The notes below the pieces were generated by a model. That model was not told the DNA's origin. It did not search any database and saw only the letters and a program-made list of their open reading frames with translations. Positions 21,684 through 24,446 of a DNA stretch of 24,446 nucleotides are shown here, in pieces. This DNA comes from BJ22 sp031405895 (lineage in GTDB: Bacteria > Planctomycetota > Planctomycetia > Pirellulales > Pirellulaceae), in the NCBI GenBank assembly GCA_031405895.1, contig JANOFL010000253.1:1-24446 (forward strand), read 5' to 3'. A program made the translations under genes and the position numbers. Position 1 is the stretch's first letter. Every line of letters begins with the position of its first letter.

Positions 21684-22867
21684 TTTGCGACGGCTGCGAC
21701 GGCCTTGCGGGCGGCGTCGTTCAGATCGCTGGCGGAAATCACGTTGAGGCCCGACTGGTTGATAATTTGACGGCCCTGTTCGACTTCTGTTCCTTCCAGC
21801 CTGACGATGAGCGGCACCTCAAAGCCGACTTCGCGGGCGGCCGTGACGATCGCCTCGGCGATCGTGGTGCACTTCATGATCCCGCCGAAAATGTTGACGA
21901 GCACCGCCTTGACGTTGGCATCGGAAAGAATGATCCGGAAGGCCTCGGTCACCTGTTCCGCGTTGGCCCCGCCGCCCACGTCGAGAAAATTCGCGGGAGC
22001 CCCGCCGTTGAGCTGGATGATGTCCATCGTGCTCATGGCGAGTCCGGCCCCGTTGACGAGGCAGCCGATGTTGCCGTCAAGCTTGACGTAGCTCAGGCCG
22101 GCATTCGCGGCGCGGACTTCGGATTCGTCTTCTTCGCTCAGGTCGCGGAGTGCGGCCAGGTCCTTGTGCCGGAACCCGGCGCTGTCGTCAAAGTTCAACT
22201 TCGCGTCGAGTGCGATCAGGTCACCGTCACCGGTCACGACGAGCGGGTTGACCTCCATCAGGCTGCAGTCAAGCGCGACGAACATCCGGCAGAGGGCTTT
22301 CATGAACTGGTCGGCCGTGGCGACGGTTTTGCCGGACAGGCCCAGCTGCTGGCAGAGTTTGCGGACCTGGTAGCTCTCGATTCCCTGGGCCGGATCGAAG
22401 TGTTCCTTAAAGATCTTCTCGGGCGTTTCGGCGGCGACCCGTTCGATATCGACGCCGCCTTCTTGCGAGCACATCAGGACCGGCCTCGCGGCAGCCCGGT
22501 CGAGCACGACACCGAGATAGAGTTCGCGGGCGATGTCGCAACCGGCTTCGACCATTACTTGGCTAACAGCCTTTCCGGCCGGGCCGGTCTGGATCGTGAC
22601 CAGCCGGTTGCCAAGCATCCGGCCGGCGACTTCGGCGGCTTCGTCGGCGCTGCGGACCAGCTGGACGCCGCGTTGGGCAGGTTGCTCGATGAAGGTCCCC
22701 TTGCCGCGGCCGCCCGCATGAATCTGGGATTTGACGACGGCGATCGAACCGCCCAGCGAGCGGAAAGCCGCAGCGGCCTCGTCAGCGGACCGGGCGACCT
22801 GGTTGCGCGGAACCTTGACTCCGTGCCGGGCAAACAGTTCCTTGCCCTGATACTCGTGGATCTTCAT
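21680..22867 (-). CDS. sucC: Succinyl-CoA ligase, beta subunit
   Basis: This 395-residue protein is within the normal range for SucC (about 390). The N-terminal ATP-grasp domain starts MKIHEYQGKELFARHGVKVP, with AVVKSQIHAGGRGKGTFIEQ for nucleotide binding, MEVNPLVVTGDGDLIALDAK for metal coordination, and the C-terminal ligase domain with VNIFGGIMKCTTIAEAIV (Gly328 loop) that meets the alpha-subunit histidine. The end INQSGLNVISASDLNDAARK is family-like and complete. The ATG at 22867 fits homology exactly; no clear ribosome site is visible. It is transcribed before sucD. Its stop TAG is part of a GTAG-type palindrome. Nucleotide preference cannot be judged. Confidence 0.97.
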   Translation of the reverse strand: MKIHEYQGKELFARHGVKVPRNQVARSADEAAAAFRSLGGSIAVVKSQIHAGGRGKGTFIEQPAQRGVQLVRSADEAAEVAGRMLGNRLVTIQTGPAGKAVSQVMVEAGCDIARELYLGVVLDRAAARPVLMCSQEGGVDIERVAAETPEKIFKEHFDPAQGIESYQVRKLCQQLGLSGKTVATADQFMKALCRMFVALDCSLMEVNPLVVTGDGDLIALDAKLNFDDSAGFRHKDLAALRDLSEEDESEVRAANAGLSYVKLDGNIGCLVNGAGLAMSTMDIIQLNGGAPANFLDVGGGANAEQVTEAFRIILSDANVKAVLVNIFGGIMKCTTIAEAIVTAAREVGFEVPLIVRLEGTEVEQGRQIINQSGLNVISASDLNDAARKAVAAVAK

Positions 22868-22917
22868 CGGAATGGATCAGGCGGGGGTTGGACCGGGACA
22901 GACAAAACGGCGAATTC

Positions 22918-23041
22918 TTGTGAGCCTGAGGCGCTAGCCGATTCCCCCAGCTTGTGAGCCTGAGGCGCTAGCCGATTCCCTTGGGTGTGAGTCAATGGCT
23001 GAACTAGCGGTCTCGGCTAGCGCCTCAGGCTCAATTTTTTT
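22918..23041. repeat. GAGCCTGAGGCGCTAGCCG repeat: two direct copies, one inverted, T-run
   Basis: Two identical 29-base copies begin at 22918 and 22952 (34-bp period). The 20-base core TGAGCCTGAGGCGCTAGCCG occurs in reverse complement at 23014-23033, followed by ATTTTTTT. Either direct copy can pair with the inverted one. On the plus strand this looks like an intrinsic terminator, but both flanking genes are on the minus strand. Confidence 0.88.
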
Positions 23042-23102
23042 CAGGTCAGCTGTCTGGCGAGTCGGCGAAGGGCGTGATTATAGAAGCTGCTTTTTTCGAT
23101 GG

Positions 23103-24155
23103 TCAACGGCCGGCTTCGTCGCAGGCAGACTCAATGGCGCGGGCAATCGCCATCAATCGACCGGCGACCGTGTCCTCATCGCTGCCTTGTTCCAGCATGT
23201 CGATGCCGATCAAAAGCAAATCCGGGCGGTCTTTTGCCGCGGCGAGGGCGTTGTCCGGCACGCTTCCGGCAAACAGTACAACCCTGGTGGGCACAGCCGC
23301 TCCGGCATCAGACAGGTTCGCCAGTCTCTTCCACCATCCCGCCTGATCCACGTCGTCGGCCCACAGTTCGGCCCGCGCATCCGAAAGTCCAAGTCCGCGC
23401 GAGGCAAACAAAAGGTCGGGCGTGGCAAACACCACGGCGCCATTCGATTCCAGCCGTTGCCCCGCAGCCTTCATGGCCTCGCCCACAATGGCCAATTCCA
23501 TTTGCAACGACTCTGCCCGCGCGAGCAACCCGCTCTTGTGCTCAGGCCATTCGGCAACCAGCCGGTTGGCGATCGTCCGGACCTGTTTGGCAACCAGGGC
23601 CGGATCATGCCAGACAAAGGGCACCAGATAGTCGTGGGAGTGATCGCCTTCCGGCCCGTGTGAATGGGTGATCTGCATTTCGCGGACCGGAATGTAGTCG
23701 GCCAGCGCGAAATCGGCGGTGGCGTTGCAGAGCTTGCGTTCGCCCAACGAAGTCATGCCGGTCCACCAGGCGTAGGGTGCACCCGGGCCGTGGTCAACCA
23801 GCAGGCGGGCTGACTGGACTGCCGCCAGCTGATCGTCGGATGGAAACCAGGTGCGGCGGCTGGAGGCGTCGAATCCGGTTTCGGGTCCCAGCCAGCCCAC
23901 CTTGATTTCGTCGCCGACCAGCTGCCGGGTCATGGAATACAGCGGCCAGGCCGTACACCAGATTTCAACAGCCCCGGCCGCAGCGCCATCTTCCGGCGCG
24001 GCGGACGAAGATCGCTCGCCCGGTTTCTGGCACCCGATCGCCATTGCCAGACCCGCGACTACCACCCACCCTCCCACCAGCTTCAGACCCGCCACCACGC
24101 GTTGCGATGCAATCCGGCAGAAGTGTCCTGAGGCCGCGCTGATTTTTGATCCCAT
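23103..24155 (-). CDS. ZnuA/TroA-like ABC substrate-binding lipoprotein
   Basis: From ATG 24155 this is 350 residues. A lipoprotein signal is seen: LKLVGGWVVVAGLAMAIGCQ with lipobox AIGC and Cys42. GTG 24098 (residue 20) would give a more typical signal length, and TTG 24188 a longer one. The body follows the cluster 9 metal-binding fold: IWCTAWPLYSMTRQLVGDEI, FPSDDQLAAVQSARLLVDHG, a His/Asp-rich loop HSHGPEGDHSHDYLVPFVWH (164-183), a long helix, VVFATPDLLFASRGLGLSD and DRPDLLLIGIDMLEQG. It would deliver metal, probably zinc, to a membrane transporter. The usual ligand histidines seem replaced: R-R-T-W-F-P where H-x-Y-E-P is expected, and A-T-P-D where H-x-A-F is expected. It lies just downstream of an FtsX-type permease gene. 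Confidence 0.75.
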   Translation of the reverse strand: MGSKISAASGHFCRIASQRVVAGLKLVGGWVVVAGLAMAIGCQKPGERSSSAAPEDGAAAGAVEIWCTAWPLYSMTRQLVGDEIKVGWLGPETGFDASSRRTWFPSDDQLAAVQSARLLVDHGPGAPYAWWTGMTSLGERKLCNATADFALADYIPVREMQITHSHGPEGDHSHDYLVPFVWHDPALVAKQVRTIANRLVAEWPEHKSGLLARAESLQMELAIVGEAMKAAGQRLESNGAVVFATPDLLFASRGLGLSDARAELWADDVDQAGWWKRLANLSDAGAAVPTRVVLFAGSVPDNALAAAKDRPDLLLIGIDMLEQGSDEDTVAGRLMAIARAIESACDEAGR

Positions 24156-24241
24156 TTGCTGATCGCTCACCCACACTCTCTGGTCCAACTAAGCGACGGT
24201 AAAATCTCAAATCTCAAATCATGTTTTCGCCTTGCCAAGCC

Positions 24242-24446
24242 TCAGGAATATCCGAGCACGAGCCGCTGGACATCTTCCGTGGCAAATCGCTGGACGAGTC
24301 CCGTCGACAGGAGTAGCAAAATCGCGGCTAGCAGGAACACGACCAGGAAGTCGCCCGCAAGACGCCAGGCGACGATCCCGCGGCTGCAGCCGATCCGGAA
24401 CAGCGAGTCGAGCTCGTCCTGCCGCAGCCGGCGGGACAGCAGCGCC
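24242..24446 (-). CDS. ABC transporter permease, FtsX/MacB-like C-terminus (partial)
   Basis: The minus-strand frame enters from the right edge and ends at TGA 24242-24244, giving 68 residues. It begins ALLSRRLRQDELDSLFRIGC, continues SRGIVAWRLAGDF, then a membrane helix LVVFLLAAILLLLSTGLV, and ends QRFATEDVQRLVLGYS. The sequence R-R-x-E-x-x-x-L-F-R-I-G-C-S-R before the last helix resembles the cytoplasmic turn before the final helix of FtsX-type permeases. The start and the other helices lie outside the window. It precedes the ZnuA-like lipoprotein by 86 bp on the same strand, so the two are probably one transporter operon, with the ATPase expected further right. A different membrane protein cannot be ruled out from so short a piece. 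Confidence 0.6.
   Translation of the reverse strand, partial: ALLSRRLRQDELDSLFRIGCSRGIVAWRLAGDFLVVFLLAAILLLLSTGLVQRFATEDVQRLVLGYS

Noticed and set aside
20660..22957. Plus-strand frames of 283 and 435 codons opposite sucD and sucC
   Set aside because: They are the antisense of strongly conserved succinyl-CoA ligase genes; the translations are Asp/Gly/Ala-rich shadow sequence.
22918..22980. A CRISPR-like start: two identical 29-base repeats with a 5-base spacer
   Set aside because: Only two copies, the spacer is far too short, the third copy is inverted and no cas genes are present.

Overview
The window looks like a G+C-rich chromosome segment from a planctomycete. This rests on lineage-typical gene families seen together: DUF1549/DUF1553 proteins with cytochrome-type heme motifs, a DUF1501 Tat protein, a WD40 secreted protein, an ECF sigma factor translationally coupled to a Ser/Thr kinase with TPRs, and a matrixin-like protease. 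The intergenic DNA is also crowded with short interspersed repeats of the kind I associate with planctomycete genomes. The species cannot be named from this sequence alone. All homology calls are by eye from remembered families; no search was run.

Layout, left to right. 191-1327 (+) is a Tat-exported NHL beta-propeller. 1489-2421 (+) is an Mrr-type restriction endonuclease, followed by the stump of an Eco57I-like DNA methylase (2436-2570) that runs into the stump of an IS3-family orfA on the other strand (2556-2680). About 1.3 kb of repeat-rich, gene-free DNA follows, including two tandem 147-bp copies of a stem-loop element. 4022-7644 (+) is the ECF sigma/kinase pair. 8014-10152 (+) is the matrixin-like protease. 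10511-10912 (-) is a small exported protein with its own terminator.

11068-17087 is a minus-strand cluster transcribed right to left: a thioredoxin-like protein without cysteines, DUF1549/DUF1553, DUF1501 and WD40. It diverges from a large plus-strand PSD1/DUF1549/DUF1553 cytochrome-type protein (17297-20449). sucD and sucC (succinyl-CoA ligase, minus strand) lie at 20615-22867. The right edge holds a ZnuA-like lipoprotein (23103-24155) and the C-terminus of a probable FtsX-type ABC permease (24242 to the edge).

How the parts may work together: the DUF1549/DUF1501/WD40/redoxin-like cluster probably acts outside the cytoplasm, but its substrate is unknown. The sigma/kinase pair is a signalling module. 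sucCD is TCA-cycle housekeeping. The Mrr/methylase/IS stretch is a decayed defence locus. I do not see a complete, clearly new system.

The most notable observations are these: interspersed repeats starting with GTAG provide or abut the stop codons of several genes; repeat DNA is read as protein in the Tat signal of the first gene and in the tail of SucD; and the ZnuA-like protein seems to lack the usual metal ligands while sitting beside an FtsX-type permease.
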